A stretch of 64,000 nucleotides of DNA from NCBI RefSeq assembly GCF_003368535.1, contig NZ_QSLN01000001.1, forward strand, positions 248,001 through 312,000. Direction: 5' to 3'. Source of the DNA: Ammonifex thiophilus. Lineage in GTDB: Bacteria; Bacillota; Desulfotomaculia; Desulfotomaculales; Ammonificaceae. How positions within the stretch are numbered: position 1 is the stretch's first letter; every line of letters begins with the position of its first letter. The translations under genes and the position numbers were made by a program. The notes beneath the pieces are model-generated. The model saw nothing but the letters and a program-made list of their open reading frames with translations. It did not search any database and was not told where the DNA came from. Below, piece after piece: positions 7,895 through 17,657 of the stretch.

Positions 7895-8945
7895 CCCCCG
7901 AAGCCGCTGGATGGACGGGGACGGGCCGGAGGCCGACGTGGTGGTTTCCAGCCGGGTGCGTCTGGCCCGTAACTTGAAGGACTTCCTCTTTCCCCACCGG
8001 CTGAAGCCGACCCAGAAGGAAGAGGTGTTGCACGCCGTTTGGGTGGCAGCCAGCCGGCCCGAGGTGGCTTCCCGGGTGGGCAAGCTGGAATTGGTGCGCT
8101 TGGTCGACCTCACTCCTGTGGAGCGGCAGATCCTGGTGGAAAAGCACCTGGTAAGTCCCGACTTCATTAAGGGGGATCTGACCGGCCGGGGTTTGCTCCT
8201 GCGGGAGGATGAAGTGGTAAGCGTCATGATTAACGAGGAAGACCACCTGCGCATCCAGTGTCTTCTCCCGGGGCTGGAGTTGGAAGCTGCTTGGAAACTG
8301 GCCGATCAGGTAGACGATGCCCTGGAGCTCACCCTGGATTACGCCTACCACCAGAATTACGGCTACTTGACTGCCTGCCCCACCAATGTGGGTACGGGGC
8401 TCAGGGTGTCGAGTATGCTACACCTGCCGGGGCTGGTGCTGGTGGGGGCCATAGATGAGATGATAACCAACCTCAGTAAGTTGGGGCTGGCGGTGCGCGG
8501 CCTTTACGGAGAAGGAACGCGGGCGGCAGGAGATCTCTTCCAGATATCCAACCAGATAACCTTAGGGAGAGGCGAGGAAGAGATAGTCCGCCACCTCTAC
8601 GGCATAATTCGCAAGCTCATCGCTCAGGAGAGGGAGAGCCGGGAAACGCTTTACCGGCAGAGGGAGCAACTGGAGGACCGTGTCTTTCGCGCCTACGGCA
8701 TCCTGCGCTACGCCCGGGCCATCACTTCCCAGGAGGCGATGCGCTTACTTTCCGACCTGCGCCTGGGGGTAGCGCTGGGAATCATAAAAGGGGTACCCTT
8801 GGGCCTGGTGACGGAGCTCATGGTGCTCATCCAGCCGGCTCTCGTCATCAAGACGGTGGGGAAGAACCTTTCTCCCGGTGAGCGGGACGTGGTGCGGGCC
8901 CGGCTCATAAGGGAGAGGCTGGAGAATATCAAGGGGGTGAAGTGA
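7869..8945 (+). CDS. mcsB: McsB protein-arginine kinase
   Basis: A 358-residue member of the phosphagen (guanido) kinase fold. [13 protein letters not shown] is the substrate/ATP-loop signature, and [18 protein letters not shown] holds the family cysteine region. McsB phosphorylates arginines on CtsR and on unfolded proteins, marking them for ClpC-ClpP. It overlaps mcsA, and its TGA overlaps the clpC start region, so the operon is tightly coupled. Confidence 0.95.
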   Translation: MGLRETLTNPRSRWMDGDGPEADVVVSSRVRLARNLKDFLFPHRLKPTQKEEVLHAVWVAASRPEVASRVGKLELVRLVDLTPVERQILVEKHLVSPDFIKGDLTGRGLLLREDEVVSVMINEEDHLRIQCLLPGLELEAAWKLADQVDDALELTLDYAYHQNYGYLTACPTNVGTGLRVSSMLHLPGLVLVGAIDEMITNLSKLGLAVRGLYGEGTRAAGDLFQISNQITLGRGEEEIVRHLYGIIRKLIAQERESRETLYRQREQLEDRVFRAYGILRYARAITSQEAMRLLSDLRLGVALGIIKGVPLGLVTELMVLIQPALVIKTVGKNLSPGERDVVRARLIRERLENIKGVK

Positions 8946-11383
8946 TGTTTGGGAGGTTTACCCGCAGAGCGCAGAAAGTTCTGCTTTTAGCGCAGGAAGA
9001 GGCGCGGCGCATGAACTACCCCTTCGTCGGGACGGAGCACATTTTGCTGGGGCTTTTGCGCGAGGGCGAAGGGGTAGCGGCCAAGGTACTTCAGAACCTG
9101 GGAATAAGTGCCGAGGCCGTGCGGGAGAAAGTGGAGCAGATAGTGGAGCGGGGGGAGGAGCCGGTACTGCACGAGGTCACCTTGACCCCGCGGGCCAAGC
9201 GGGTGCTGGAGCTGGCGGTGGACGAGGCGCGGCAGTTGGGGCACAACTATGTGGGCACCGAGCACCTGCTTCTGGGGCTCATCCGCGAGGGTGAAGGGGT
9301 GGCGGCCCAAGTCCTCACCATGTTCGGCGCCGATCTCGATAAGGTGCGGGCCCAGGTGCTGGAGATGCTAAACACCGGGGCACCCGGCGCGGCCCAGACT
9401 GGTCCCGCCGGCCGGAGCAAGACCCCGCTCCTGGACCAGTTCGGGCGCGACCTCACCCGGCTGGCGCGGGAAGACCGGCTTGACCCCGTGGTGGGACGGG
9501 AGAAGGAGATCGAGCGGGTGATCCAAATCCTCAGCCGCCGCACCAAGAACAACCCAGTGCTCATAGGCGATCCCGGTGTGGGCAAGACGGCCATTGTGGA
9601 GGGGCTGGCCCAGCGTATAGCCAAAGGTCAGGTGCCGGAGGTGCTGCTCAATAAGCGGGTGGTGGCTCTGGATCTGGCTTCGGTGGTGGCCGGCACCAAA
9701 TACCGGGGTGAGTTCGAGGAAAGGCTCAAGAAGATAGTGGACGAGGTCAAGGCGGCGGGGAACGTGATTCTCTTCATCGACGAGCTGCACACCATCGTAG
9801 GAGCCGGTGCCGCCGAGGGAGCCATAGACGCGGCCAACATTTTAAAGCCGGTTCTGGCGCGGGGCGAACTGCAAACCATCGGTGCCACCACTTTGGACGA
9901 GTACCGCAAGCACATCGAGCGCGACCCTGCCCTGGAGCGCCGCTTCCAGCCGGTCATGGTGGGTGAGCCTACGGTGGAGGAGACCATCGCCATTCTTCGG
10001 GGCTTGCGCGACCGCTACGAAGCCCACCATCGGGTGCGCATAACGGACGAGGCCATAGAAGCCGCGGCCAAGCTTTCCCATCGCTATATCACCGACCGCT
10101 TCCTGCCCGACAAGGCCATCGACCTCATCGACGAAGCGGCTTCGAGGGTGCGCCTGCGGGCCTTCACTCCGCCCCCGGACCTTAAGGAGCTGGAGCAGAA
10201 GCTGGAGGAAATAAGGAAGGAGAAAGAGGCGGCGGTGGCGGCCCAAGAGTTCGAGAAGGCGGCGCAGCTGCGGGATCAAGAGGCCAAGATCAAGGCGGAG
10301 ATCGAGGCCGCGCGCGAGGCCTGGCGGCAGAAGCAGAGCGACGGGGAGCTGGTGGTGACGGCGGAAGACGTAGCCGAGGTGGTTTCCAGCTGGACGGGGA
10401 TTCCGGTGAAGCAGCTCAAGATGGAGGAGGCCGAGCGCCTGCTCAAGCTCGAGGAAATTCTGCACCAGCGGATCGTGGGGCAGGACGAAGCGGTGGCGGC
10501 AGTGGCGCGGGCCGTCCGGCGCGCGCGAGCGGGGCTCAAGGATCCGCGGCGGCCCATCGGCGTCTTTATCTTCCTCGGGCCTACCGGGGTAGGTAAGACG
10601 GAACTGGCCAAGGCGCTGGCAGAAGCCCTCTTTGGCGACGAAGAGGCCATGGTGCGCATCGACATGTCGGAGTACATGGAGCGGCACACCGTTTCCCGGT
10701 TGGTGGGGGCTCCTCCTGGCTACGTGGGCTACGAGGAGGGAGGGCAGCTTACCGAGGCGGTCAGGCGCCGTCCCTACACGGTGGTCCTCCTGGACGAAAT
10801 TGAGAAGGCGCACCCCGACGTGTTTAACATCCTGCTGCAGATAATGGAGGACGGGCGCCTGACCGACGCCAAAGGGCGCACGGTGGACTTCAAAAACACG
10901 GTGATCATCATGACCTCCAATATCGGTGCCCGCTTCCTGAAGCGGGAGTCGCCCTTGGGCTTCCGCACGGAGGATGAGAAGGCGGCCTTCGAGTCGATGA
11001 AGGAAAAGATTTTGAAGGAGTTGGAGCGGACCTTCCGCCCCGAGTTCCTCAACCGGGTGGATGAGATCATCGTCTTTCATCCTCTTACCCCCGAGCACAT
11101 CCGGGCTATAGTCGACCTCATGCTCAAGGACGTGGCCAAGCGCCTCAAGGAGCAGGGGGTGGAGGTCGAGTTCTCCGACGCCCTGAAGGAGCTGCTGGCG
11201 CAGAAGGGATACGACGAGAACTTCGGCGCTCGACCCCTCAGGCGCACCATCCAGCGCCTGGTGGAAGACAAGCTGTCGGAAGAGATGCTCAAGGGCACCT
11301 TTGCCAAGGGGGATAAGGTACTGGTGGATGTGGAGAACGGCGAAGTGGTGGTGAAGCGGGAGCCGGTGGGGGCCGGGGCTTAG
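8942..11383 (+). CDS. clpC: ClpC, HSP100 unfoldase ATPase
   Basis: An 813-residue class I Clp ATPase. It has two N-terminal repeats (residues about 1-145, each with a GTEHLLLGL-type motif), the first AAA domain with Walker A GDPGVGKT at about 210, a middle domain with a UVR motif ([15 protein letters not shown]), and the second AAA domain with GPTGVGKT at about 545. ClpC unfolds phosphoarginine-tagged substrates for ClpP. The start could be GTG 8942 or ATG 8945, both inside the mcsB stop. Confidence 0.97.
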   Translation: MMFGRFTRRAQKVLLLAQEEARRMNYPFVGTEHILLGLLREGEGVAAKVLQNLGISAEAVREKVEQIVERGEEPVLHEVTLTPRAKRVLELAVDEARQLGHNYVGTEHLLLGLIREGEGVAAQVLTMFGADLDKVRAQVLEMLNTGAPGAAQTGPAGRSKTPLLDQFGRDLTRLAREDRLDPVVGREKEIERVIQILSRRTKNNPVLIGDPGVGKTAIVEGLAQRIAKGQVPEVLLNKRVVALDLASVVAGTKYRGEFEERLKKIVDEVKAAGNVILFIDELHTIVGAGAAEGAIDAANILKPVLARGELQTIGATTLDEYRKHIERDPALERRFQPVMVGEPTVEETIAILRGLRDRYEAHHRVRITDEAIEAAAKLSHRYITDRFLPDKAIDLIDEAASRVRLRAFTPPPDLKELEQKLEEIRKEKEAAVAAQEFEKAAQLRDQEAKIKAEIEAAREAWRQKQSDGELVVTAEDVAEVVSSWTGIPVKQLKMEEAERLLKLEEILHQRIVGQDEAVAAVARAVRRARAGLKDPRRPIGVFIFLGPTGVGKTELAKALAEALFGDEEAMVRIDMSEYMERHTVSRLVGAPPGYVGYEEGGQLTEAVRRRPYTVVLLDEIEKAHPDVFNILLQIMEDGRLTDAKGRTVDFKNTVIIMTSNIGARFLKRESPLGFRTEDEKAAFESMKEKILKELERTFRPEFLNRVDEIIVFHPLTPEHIRAIVDLMLKDVAKRLKEQGVEVEFSDALKELLAQKGYDENFGARPLRRTIQRLVEDKLSEEMLKGTFAKGDKVLVDVENGEVVVKREPVGAGA

Positions 11384-11399
11384 AAGGTAATATTCTGCT

Positions 11400-11448
11400 C
11401 CTCCCCCTCGTAAATTGAGGTTACGAAGATCCCTAGGGGAGGGGGAGG
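11400..11448 (+). promoter_or_regulatory. Hairpin sequestering the ribosome-binding site of the M23 gene
   Basis: CCTCCCCCT (11400-11408) is fully complementary to AGGGGGAGG (11440-11448), which is the Shine-Dalgarno region just before ATG 11451. A second stem nests inside: TCGTAA (11408-11413) with TTACGA (11421-11426). Folding would hide the ribosome-binding site. There is no T-run, so this is not a terminator for clpC. Confidence 0.55.
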
Positions 11449-11450
11449 AC

Positions 11451-12116
11451 ATGCCCAAGCTAGGATACCGGCCTCAACTTTCCCCCGTCCGGCCAAGACC
11501 AGGGCGCTCCCTTGTCCTGCAAGTGGTTGCGGCCCTGGTCCTTTTTCTGATAATTTGGGGCTTGAAGAAGAGCGACTCCTCCTGGAGTGCGCGGGTAGAA
11601 GAGGGGCTTCGCTGGGTACTCACCACCGAGTGGAACTACCGTCCGGTGATAGAACGCGTCCTGCGGCACGGGCTGGAAATGGTCAACCTGCAGATACCCT
11701 TCCTAGGAGAGGTGGCGCGCCCGGTAGGGGGGCCGGAGCCTTCCTCTCCGCTTTTGCCGGTCTCGGGTAAGGTGGTGCGCCCCTTCGGCTGGTACCGGGA
11801 CGCGGACGGGCTGGAGCGCTTTAGCTCAGGTATACTAATTGCCGGTACGGGGGGCGCACCGGTTAAAGCAGTGGCGGAGGGCCTGGTGGTCAAGGTGGGC
11901 ATAGATCCCACCTTAGGAAACTACGTCCTGGTGGACCAGGGGAACGGCGTGGTGGTCCTCTACGGGCAACTCGGTGAGGTGGCAGTGGCGGTAGGGCAGA
12001 AGGTCAAGCAGGGGGAAGTGCTGGGAAGGCTTGGAGCCAAGGGAGAGCTGCTCCTCGAGTACCGGGAGAGAGGGAAGCCGGTGGATCCTCTGAAAAAGCT
12101 GGGTTACACGAGGTGA
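11451..12116 (+). CDS. SpoIVFA-like M23-domain membrane protein
   Basis: A 221-residue protein with one N-terminal membrane helix (LVLQVVAALVLFLIIWGL, residues about 20-37) and a C-terminal LytM/M23-type domain (residues about 105-215) with lipoyl-like beta segments (GKVVRPFGWY ... GNYVLVDQGNGVVVLYGQL). The HxxxD and HxH zinc ligands of active M23 peptidases are not visible, so it is probably non-catalytic, as in SpoIVFA, which tethers the SpoIVFB protease in sporulation. No spoIVFB gene adjoins it. An ATG 12 codons upstream is less likely. Confidence 0.7.
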   Translation: MPKLGYRPQLSPVRPRPGRSLVLQVVAALVLFLIIWGLKKSDSSWSARVEEGLRWVLTTEWNYRPVIERVLRHGLEMVNLQIPFLGEVARPVGGPEPSSPLLPVSGKVVRPFGWYRDADGLERFSSGILIAGTGGAPVKAVAEGLVVKVGIDPTLGNYVLVDQGNGVVVLYGQLGEVAVAVGQKVKQGEVLGRLGAKGELLLEYRERGKPVDPLKKLGYTR

Positions 12117-12125
12117 TACTCGATT

Positions 12126-13985
12126 TTGCCTGCGCTGGAAAAGCTCTTGCCCCGGGTGAGTAAGCCGGCTCGCTACGTGGGCGGGGAATACAATTCGGTG
12201 CGTAAGAACTGGGGTGGGGTGGAAGTAAAGATAGCCTTTGCCTTCCCCGATGTCTACGAGGTAGGGATGTCCTACCTCGGCTTGCAGATACTTTACCACG
12301 TAGTGAACTCCCGGCCGGACGCCCTGCTGGAGCGCGTTTTTGCTCCCTGGCCGGACATGGAGGCCTTGTTGCGCTCCAGGGGGATCCCCCTTTTCACTCT
12401 GGAGTCGCACCGGCCGGTTAAGGACTTCGATATCTTAGCCATCACCTTACAGTACGAACTCACCTACACCAACATCCTTAACCTGCTCGACCTGGCGGGA
12501 ATTCCGCTTTTGGCTCGAGATAGGGGAGAGGACAAGCCCCTGGTGGTGGGAGGAGGGCCGTGCGCCTTTAACCCCGAGCCGCTGGCCCCCTTCTTTGATC
12601 TTTTCGTTCTAGGTGACGGGGAAGAGGCCGTTCACGAGCTCATAGATCTCTGGCGGGAGGTCAAGCGGCAGGGAGGGAGGAAGCAGGATTTCCTGCGCGA
12701 GCTTGCCCGCCGCCCCGGTTTCTACGTCCCTTCCCTTTACCGGCAGGAGGGCAGAGGGGTGGTTCCCCTTCATCCCGATGTGCCCGCGCGGGTCAAAAAA
12801 AGGGTAGTGGCGGAGCTTGATCGGGCATCCTTTCCCCTCAGGCCGGTGGTCCCCTGGGTGGAAGTGGTGCACGACCGGGCGATGATCGAAGTCTTTCGCG
12901 GCTGCACGCGCGGCTGCCGCTTTTGCCAGGCGGGGATGATCTACCGGCCGGTACGGGAAAGAACCGTACCGGTTCTGGTGCGGCAAGGGGAGGAAGTGAT
13001 TCGGCACACCGGCTATGACGAACTGTCCCTGACTTCGCTCAGCACCGTGGACTACACCTGCCTTCTCCCCCTCCTGGACGGCCTTAAAAAGCTCAAGCTC
13101 TCCCACCCTTTAACGGTGTCTCTCCCCTCTCTGCGGGTGGACGCGTTTGCCGTAGGGGTGGCCGAGGGTTTGATGGCAGGGAGGAAGTCCTCCCTCACCT
13201 TTGCTCCGGAGGCGGGCACGCAGCGGTTGCGCAACGTCATCAACAAGAAAGTGACGGAAGAAGATTTGTTGCGGGCGGCCGAAGCCGCCTTCAAGGCCGG
13301 CTGGCAACGCCTCAAGCTCTACTTTATGGTAGGCCTCCCCACCGAGACGGAAGAAGATGTCAGGGGGATTGGAGAGCTGGTCCGGGCGGTGCTGGCGGTG
13401 GGCGAGAGGTGCGGGGTACCGCGCGGGCGCCTGCGGGTGGCGGTAAGCGTGGCCTGCTTTGTGCCCAAAGCCCATACCCCCTTCCAGTGGGAGCCGCAGA
13501 TAAGCCAGGAGGAGTTGCAAAAAAGGCTCAGGCTCCTGCAGGCGGAGTTGCGACGGGAAAAGAGGGTGGAGCTCAGCTGGCACGAACCACGCATGAGTCT
13601 GCTGGAGGCGGTTTTCGCCCGGGGGGACCGGAACCTGGCTCCCGCCCTCTTGGAAGCCTGGCGGCGCGGGTGCCGCTTCGACGGCTGGCGAGAGCACTTC
13701 TCCTTCCCCCGCTGGGAGGAGGCTTTTGCGGCGGCGGGCGTAGATCCTTACGCTTACGCCTACCGCCGTTACGCCTACGACGAAGCTCTTCCCTGGGACC
13801 ACCTGGATCCGGGGGTGAGCAAGGAGTTCCTGGTGGCGGAGCACCAGCGGGCCTACCGGGGAGAAACGACCCCGGACTGCCGGGAAGGTAAGTGCGTGGG
13901 CTGCGGGGTCTGCCCGAGCTTGGGAGTGCGCCCAGTGCTGGCGGAGGAGGGGAAGAGTGTATCGCTATCGGCTAGCCTTCCGTAA
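12126..13985 (+). CDS. TIGR03960-family radical-SAM protein with B12-binding-like domain
   Basis: A 619-residue protein. Residues about 1-200 resemble a B12-binding-like Rossmann domain (VKIAFAFPDVYEVGMSYLG). The radical-SAM cluster motif is FRGCTRGCRFCQAG near residue 260. A Cys-rich tail (CREGKCVGCGVCPS) could bind iron-sulfur. TIGR03960 proteins co-occur with TIGR03936 proteins, here overlapping by 29 bp, and the two are sometimes fused. The modification is unknown; an RNA or ribosomal target is only a guess. The start is TTG with AGGTGAT upstream. Confidence 0.85.
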   Translation: MPALEKLLPRVSKPARYVGGEYNSVRKNWGGVEVKIAFAFPDVYEVGMSYLGLQILYHVVNSRPDALLERVFAPWPDMEALLRSRGIPLFTLESHRPVKDFDILAITLQYELTYTNILNLLDLAGIPLLARDRGEDKPLVVGGGPCAFNPEPLAPFFDLFVLGDGEEAVHELIDLWREVKRQGGRKQDFLRELARRPGFYVPSLYRQEGRGVVPLHPDVPARVKKRVVAELDRASFPLRPVVPWVEVVHDRAMIEVFRGCTRGCRFCQAGMIYRPVRERTVPVLVRQGEEVIRHTGYDELSLTSLSTVDYTCLLPLLDGLKKLKLSHPLTVSLPSLRVDAFAVGVAEGLMAGRKSSLTFAPEAGTQRLRNVINKKVTEEDLLRAAEAAFKAGWQRLKLYFMVGLPTETEEDVRGIGELVRAVLAVGERCGVPRGRLRVAVSVACFVPKAHTPFQWEPQISQEELQKRLRLLQAELRREKRVELSWHEPRMSLLEAVFARGDRNLAPALLEAWRRGCRFDGWREHFSFPRWEEAFAAAGVDPYAYAYRRYAYDEALPWDHLDPGVSKEFLVAEHQRAYRGETTPDCREGKCVGCGVCPSLGVRPVLAEEGKSVSLSASLP

Positions 13986-14646
13986 GGAGAGCCCGGCTTG
14001 CTGGGTGGGGCACCTAGACCTGGTGCGCCTCTTCGAGCAGGCCTTGCGCCGCTCCGCCCTTCCGGTGGTTTACTCCGGCGGCTTTAATCCTCGTCCCCGC
14101 CTGGTCTTCGCCGCTCCTCTGCCCGTGGGGGTCAGGGGTTTAAGGGAGCTGGTAGACGTTTACCTTTCTTCCCTCCTCTCCCCTGCTCTGATACAAGAGC
14201 GGCTGGCAGCGGTCCTCCCGCAAGGGCTGGCTTTAGTGGGGGTAAGGCGCGTCCCTCTGGAAGCACCGGCGCTTGCCTCCTTGGTAGCGGGAGCTGCCTA
14301 CCGGGCGGAGGGAGAGTTGGCGGGAATAACCCCGAGGGAGGCAGAGACCACCAGGCAAGCGATCCTGGAGGCTTCTTCCCTTCCCTACCAGCGCCGGGGG
14401 CCCAAAGGAGCTAAGGAAGTTGACCTGCGTCCGGGAATCAGGCAGCTGCAGGTGGAAGTTAAAGGGGAGCAGGTGGTCTTGGAAATGCTGGTACGGGCCG
14501 GACAGGAAGGGAATGTACGGCCGGAAGAAGTGGTGGCCCTTTTTCTTAAAACCGGGGGTTTTGCCGGAGAACCAGAGGACTTTTATTACTGCCGCACGGC
14601 GCTTTTCGCGAAAGGCCCGGGAGAAAAACTGATACCGCTCTTTTGA
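13957..14646 (+). CDS. TIGR03936 family (DUF2344) protein, partner of the radical-SAM protein
   Basis: A 229-residue protein beginning MYRYRLAFRKESPACWVGHLDLVRLFEQAL, with GGFNPRPRL near residue 45; both are typical of DUF2344/TIGR03936. It starts at GTG inside the end of the preceding radical-SAM gene, so the two are probably translationally coupled. The function has not been established. In related Firmicutes the pair precedes rne/rng and the rplU-rpmA cluster; here ftsK follows. Confidence 0.85.
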   Translation: MYRYRLAFRKESPACWVGHLDLVRLFEQALRRSALPVVYSGGFNPRPRLVFAAPLPVGVRGLRELVDVYLSSLLSPALIQERLAAVLPQGLALVGVRRVPLEAPALASLVAGAAYRAEGELAGITPREAETTRQAILEASSLPYQRRGPKGAKEVDLRPGIRQLQVEVKGEQVVLEMLVRAGQEGNVRPEEVVALFLKTGGFAGEPEDFYYCRTALFAKGPGEKLIPLF

Positions 14647-14669
14647 TTTGAGGGGGACCGAATTTAAGG

Positions 14670-16832
14670 GTGGCGCGCAAGAGAAAGAGGAATAACCGGA
14701 AGAAAAAGAGCGCCCAGCCGGGGCTCAAAAGCGCCCTCAACCGCGAAGTGGGCGGTTTTGCCCTTGTCTTGCTGGGCGTACTCGCCGCGGTGGCCCTCCT
14801 CTTTCCCGACGGGGGGAGCGTCATGGAAGGGCTGAGATACGCCGCTACCTCCCTGGCGGGAGAGGGTCGCTACCTCTTCCCCCTTTTCCTGGGCTGGACG
14901 GGCTATCTCTTGCTGAGAAAGGGCGCTTTGGCCGAGCAGGCGCTGCGCCTGGCAGGAGGCGCCGGGCTCCTAATCACGGTCCTGGTGCTCATCGACCTCT
15001 GGTTCTCTTCGCCGAGCTCTTCTTTGGGAGAAGCCCTGGTCCGCGGCTGGTGGGGGATAGGTGGTGGGGCGCTGGGGGCTCTGGGGAGCTACGCCTTGCG
15101 CTGGGCTTTCGGCCTTCCCGGCACCTATCTCCTTTTGGCTGGTCTCTCCTTGCTGAGCCTGGCGCTGGTCACCTCCACCCACCCCACGGAACTTTTCCGC
15201 CGGGGAGGATGGCTGCTCAAAAGTTTCGCCGGCAGGCTCAAGCAGCGCCTGGAAGGCTTTCTTTACGTGGAGGAGAAGGAAAAGGGAAAAATGGAAGAAC
15301 TCCCTCCTCCGCCGCAGGAGGAGGTTTTGCCGGTGCTGATTACGGAAGAGCCGGAGGCCCCTTCCAGGGCAACTGCCGGAGAAAACCGCAGAGAGCCGCG
15401 CGTGGCACCCAAATCTCCGCCTTCGGATTACCAACCTCCCCCTCTGGAGCTGCTCTCTTTACCCCCGCGTCCCCGGACCGATGCCGGCAGGGAGATAAGC
15501 GCCAACGCTCGCTTGCTGGAGGACACCCTGGCCAGTTTCGGAATTAAAGTCAAGGTGACCCAGGTATCGTGCGGCCCCGCTGTTACCCGTTACGAGGTCC
15601 AGCCGGCTCCGGGGGTTAAAGTCAGCCGCATAGTGAGCCTGGCCGACGATATCGCCCTGGCCCTGGCTACCTCGGGCGTGCGCATAGAGGCTCCCATCCC
15701 CGGCAAGGCGGCCATAGGGATAGAGGTACCCAACCGCGAGGTGGCTCTGGTCTCTTTGCGGGAGATTTTGGAAAGCAAAGAGTTTCAGAATTCTCCTTCC
15801 CCCCTCACCGTTGCCCTGGGTAAGGGGATAGCCGGGCAGGTGGTGGTGGCCGACCTCATCGCTTGCCCGCACCTACTCATAGCGGGGGCCACCGGAGCGG
15901 GCAAAAGTGTGTGCCTCAACTCCCTTATTGTAAGCCTCCTCTACAAGTCGGGCCCGGATATTTTGAAGTTCGTGCTCATCGACCCCAAAATGGTGGAGCT
16001 CATGGTTTTCAACGACATTCCCCACCTGGTGTGCCCAGTGGTCACTGAAGCCAAGAAGGCGGCCGCCACCCTTAAGTGGCTGGTGCGCGAGATGGAGAGG
16101 CGCTACGAACTTCTGGCCTCGGCGGGGATGCGGGACATCGCCCGCTACAACCAGCTAAAGAAAGAGGAACCCCTGCCCTACATCGTGGTGGTCATTGATG
16201 AGCTGGCCGATCTCATGATGGTGGCACCGGTGGACGTCGAAGACGCCATATGCCGCCTGGCGCAAATGGCGCGGGCTGCCGGCATCCACCTGGTGGTGGC
16301 CACCCAGCGCCCCTCGGTGGACGTGATAACCGGGCTTATCAAAGCCAACATCCCCTCCCGCATCTCCTTCGCCGTTTCCTCTCAGGCGGACTCCCGCACC
16401 ATCCTGGACATGGCAGGGGCGGAGAAGCTTTTGGGCAAGGGGGACATGCTTTTCAGCCCTGTGGGGAGCTCCAAGCCTATCCGCGTCCAGGGGGCGTACG
16501 TCAGCGACAAAGAAGTAGAGGCGGTGGTGGAGTACCTCAAGGAGCGAATTCAGGGGGAAAAGCCGGAGCCTCTGCCGCTGGAGGAGCTGGAGGAAGAGGC
16601 GGAGGTGGAGGAGGACGAGCTTTTGCCCCAGGCGGTGGAAATCGTGGTACGGGCCGGCCAGGCTTCGGCTTCGCTTCTGCAGCGTCGGCTGCGCATAGGC
16701 TACGCGCGGGCGGCGCGCCTCATCGACCTCATGGAGCGCAAGGGGATAGTCGGGCCTTTCGAGGGGAGCAAGCCGCGTCCCGTCCTCATCACCCTGGAGC
16801 AGTACTACACCCTCTTCGGCCGCCAAAAATAG
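14670..16832 (+). CDS. ftsK: FtsK/SpoIIIE-family DNA translocase
   Basis: A 720-residue protein with a basic N-terminus and about four membrane helices in residues 25-180, a Pro/Glu-rich linker, and a motor domain with Walker [14 protein letters not shown] near residue 410 and Walker [13 protein letters not shown]. The C-terminal gamma winged helix ([23 protein letters not shown]) reads KOPS/SRS-type polarity sequences. It pumps chromosomal DNA through the division or sporulation septum. The start is GTG. Whether it is FtsK or SpoIIIE cannot be decided from sequence alone. Confidence 0.95.
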   Translation: MARKRKRNNRKKKSAQPGLKSALNREVGGFALVLLGVLAAVALLFPDGGSVMEGLRYAATSLAGEGRYLFPLFLGWTGYLLLRKGALAEQALRLAGGAGLLITVLVLIDLWFSSPSSSLGEALVRGWWGIGGGALGALGSYALRWAFGLPGTYLLLAGLSLLSLALVTSTHPTELFRRGGWLLKSFAGRLKQRLEGFLYVEEKEKGKMEELPPPPQEEVLPVLITEEPEAPSRATAGENRREPRVAPKSPPSDYQPPPLELLSLPPRPRTDAGREISANARLLEDTLASFGIKVKVTQVSCGPAVTRYEVQPAPGVKVSRIVSLADDIALALATSGVRIEAPIPGKAAIGIEVPNREVALVSLREILESKEFQNSPSPLTVALGKGIAGQVVVADLIACPHLLIAGATGAGKSVCLNSLIVSLLYKSGPDILKFVLIDPKMVELMVFNDIPHLVCPVVTEAKKAAATLKWLVREMERRYELLASAGMRDIARYNQLKKEEPLPYIVVVIDELADLMMVAPVDVEDAICRLAQMARAAGIHLVVATQRPSVDVITGLIKANIPSRISFAVSSQADSRTILDMAGAEKLLGKGDMLFSPVGSSKPIRVQGAYVSDKEVEAVVEYLKERIQGEKPEPLPLEELEEEAEVEEDELLPQAVEIVVRAGQASASLLQRRLRIGYARAARLIDLMERKGIVGPFEGSKPRPVLITLEQYYTLFGRQK

Positions 16833-16848
16833 CCCTGTTTCGCCCTAA

Positions 16849-16878
16849 TTGACTATGTTCTAGTACCTGTGCTATAGT
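16849..16878 (+). promoter_or_regulatory. Sigma-A-type promoter before the RodZ-like gene
   Basis: TTGACT (16849-16854) and TATAGT (16873-16878) are 18 bp apart, 38 bp before the ATG at 16917. Both hexamers match the vegetative consensus at five of six positions. It probably drives rodZ-like, rimO and the HIT gene as one transcript ending at the terminator near 19342. Confidence 0.7.
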
Positions 16879-16916
16879 ACGATTGGCTTTCTGTGCGCTT
16901 TGGGGGTGTGTGTCCC

Positions 16917-17657
16917 ATGTCCCTCGGTGAGAGGCTGCGAGAAGCGCGGGAGGCGAAAGGCCTCTCGGTGGAGGAGGTAGCCGAGGCTACAAAGATAAGG
17001 AGCAAGTACCTAAGGGCGCTGGAAGAAGAGGATTTTGAGCTCCTCCCCGGGAGGGTCTACGCTAAGGCGTTTCTGCGCACCTACGCGCGTTTCTTGGGGC
17101 TGGACGAGATCCAGCTGGCCCAAGAATTCGATTCGCTCTGGCCTCCTCCTGCCGACTTCGGCCATCAGCCGCCGGCCCGGCTCCTGGAAGAGGAGGAGCC
17201 GAGCGGCTTAAGAGGCCTACGCACCATACTGGTGCTGCTACTGGCCATAGCCCTCCTTTTCGGCATCAATCAGGCCTACCAGCGGCTTAAAGGAGGCACG
17301 CCTGAGAAGCCTCCGCAGGTGGAAGAGGTGCAGAAGCCTCCAGCGAAGACGCCGGAAACCACTCTGCCCGCTGGCGAGTCTCAGCCGAGCGTTACTCCCA
17401 AGTCCATTACCTTAAAGCTCAGCGTAACCAACGACCGCTGCTGGATGCGGGTGGTGACCGATGGAGTGGTAGCCTTTGAGGGGGAGTTGCAGGCAGGACA
17501 GGAGAAAAGCTTTCAGGCCAACCACACCATCCAGCTGCGCCTGGGCAACGCGGGAGCAGTGGCCGTCTCACTCAACGGCAAGGATCTAGGGTACCTAGGA
17601 AGGCCAGGAGAGGTAGTCACCCGACAGTTTTCCGTGCATGAAGGTGGTAGCGGTTGA
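16917..17657 (+). CDS. RodZ-like HTH membrane protein (DUF4115)
   Basis: A 246-residue protein with an N-terminal Xre-type HTH_25 domain (LGERLREAREAKGLSVEEVA), one membrane helix near residues 102-120 (TILVLLLAIALLFGIN), a Pro/Thr/Glu linker and a C-terminal beta domain of DUF4115 type (DRCWMRVVTDG ... VSLNGKDLG). RodZ links MreB to the envelope in rod-shaped cells. GGGGGTG lies 8 nt before ATG 16917; the frame is open further upstream. Its stop overlaps the rimO TTG. Confidence 0.85.
   Translation: MSLGERLREAREAKGLSVEEVAEATKIRSKYLRALEEEDFELLPGRVYAKAFLRTYARFLGLDEIQLAQEFDSLWPPPADFGHQPPARLLEEEEPSGLRGLRTILVLLLAIALLFGINQAYQRLKGGTPEKPPQVEEVQKPPAKTPETTLPAGESQPSVTPKSITLKLSVTNDRCWMRVVTDGVVAFEGELQAGQEKSFQANHTIQLRLGNAGAVAVSLNGKDLGYLGRPGEVVTRQFSVHEGGSG

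Noticed and set aside
9842-11458. A 538-codon open frame on the minus strand opposite clpC
   Set aside because: It is fully antisense to the well-conserved clpC, has low-complexity Leu/Arg/His-rich sequence, and arises from GC-rich codon bias.
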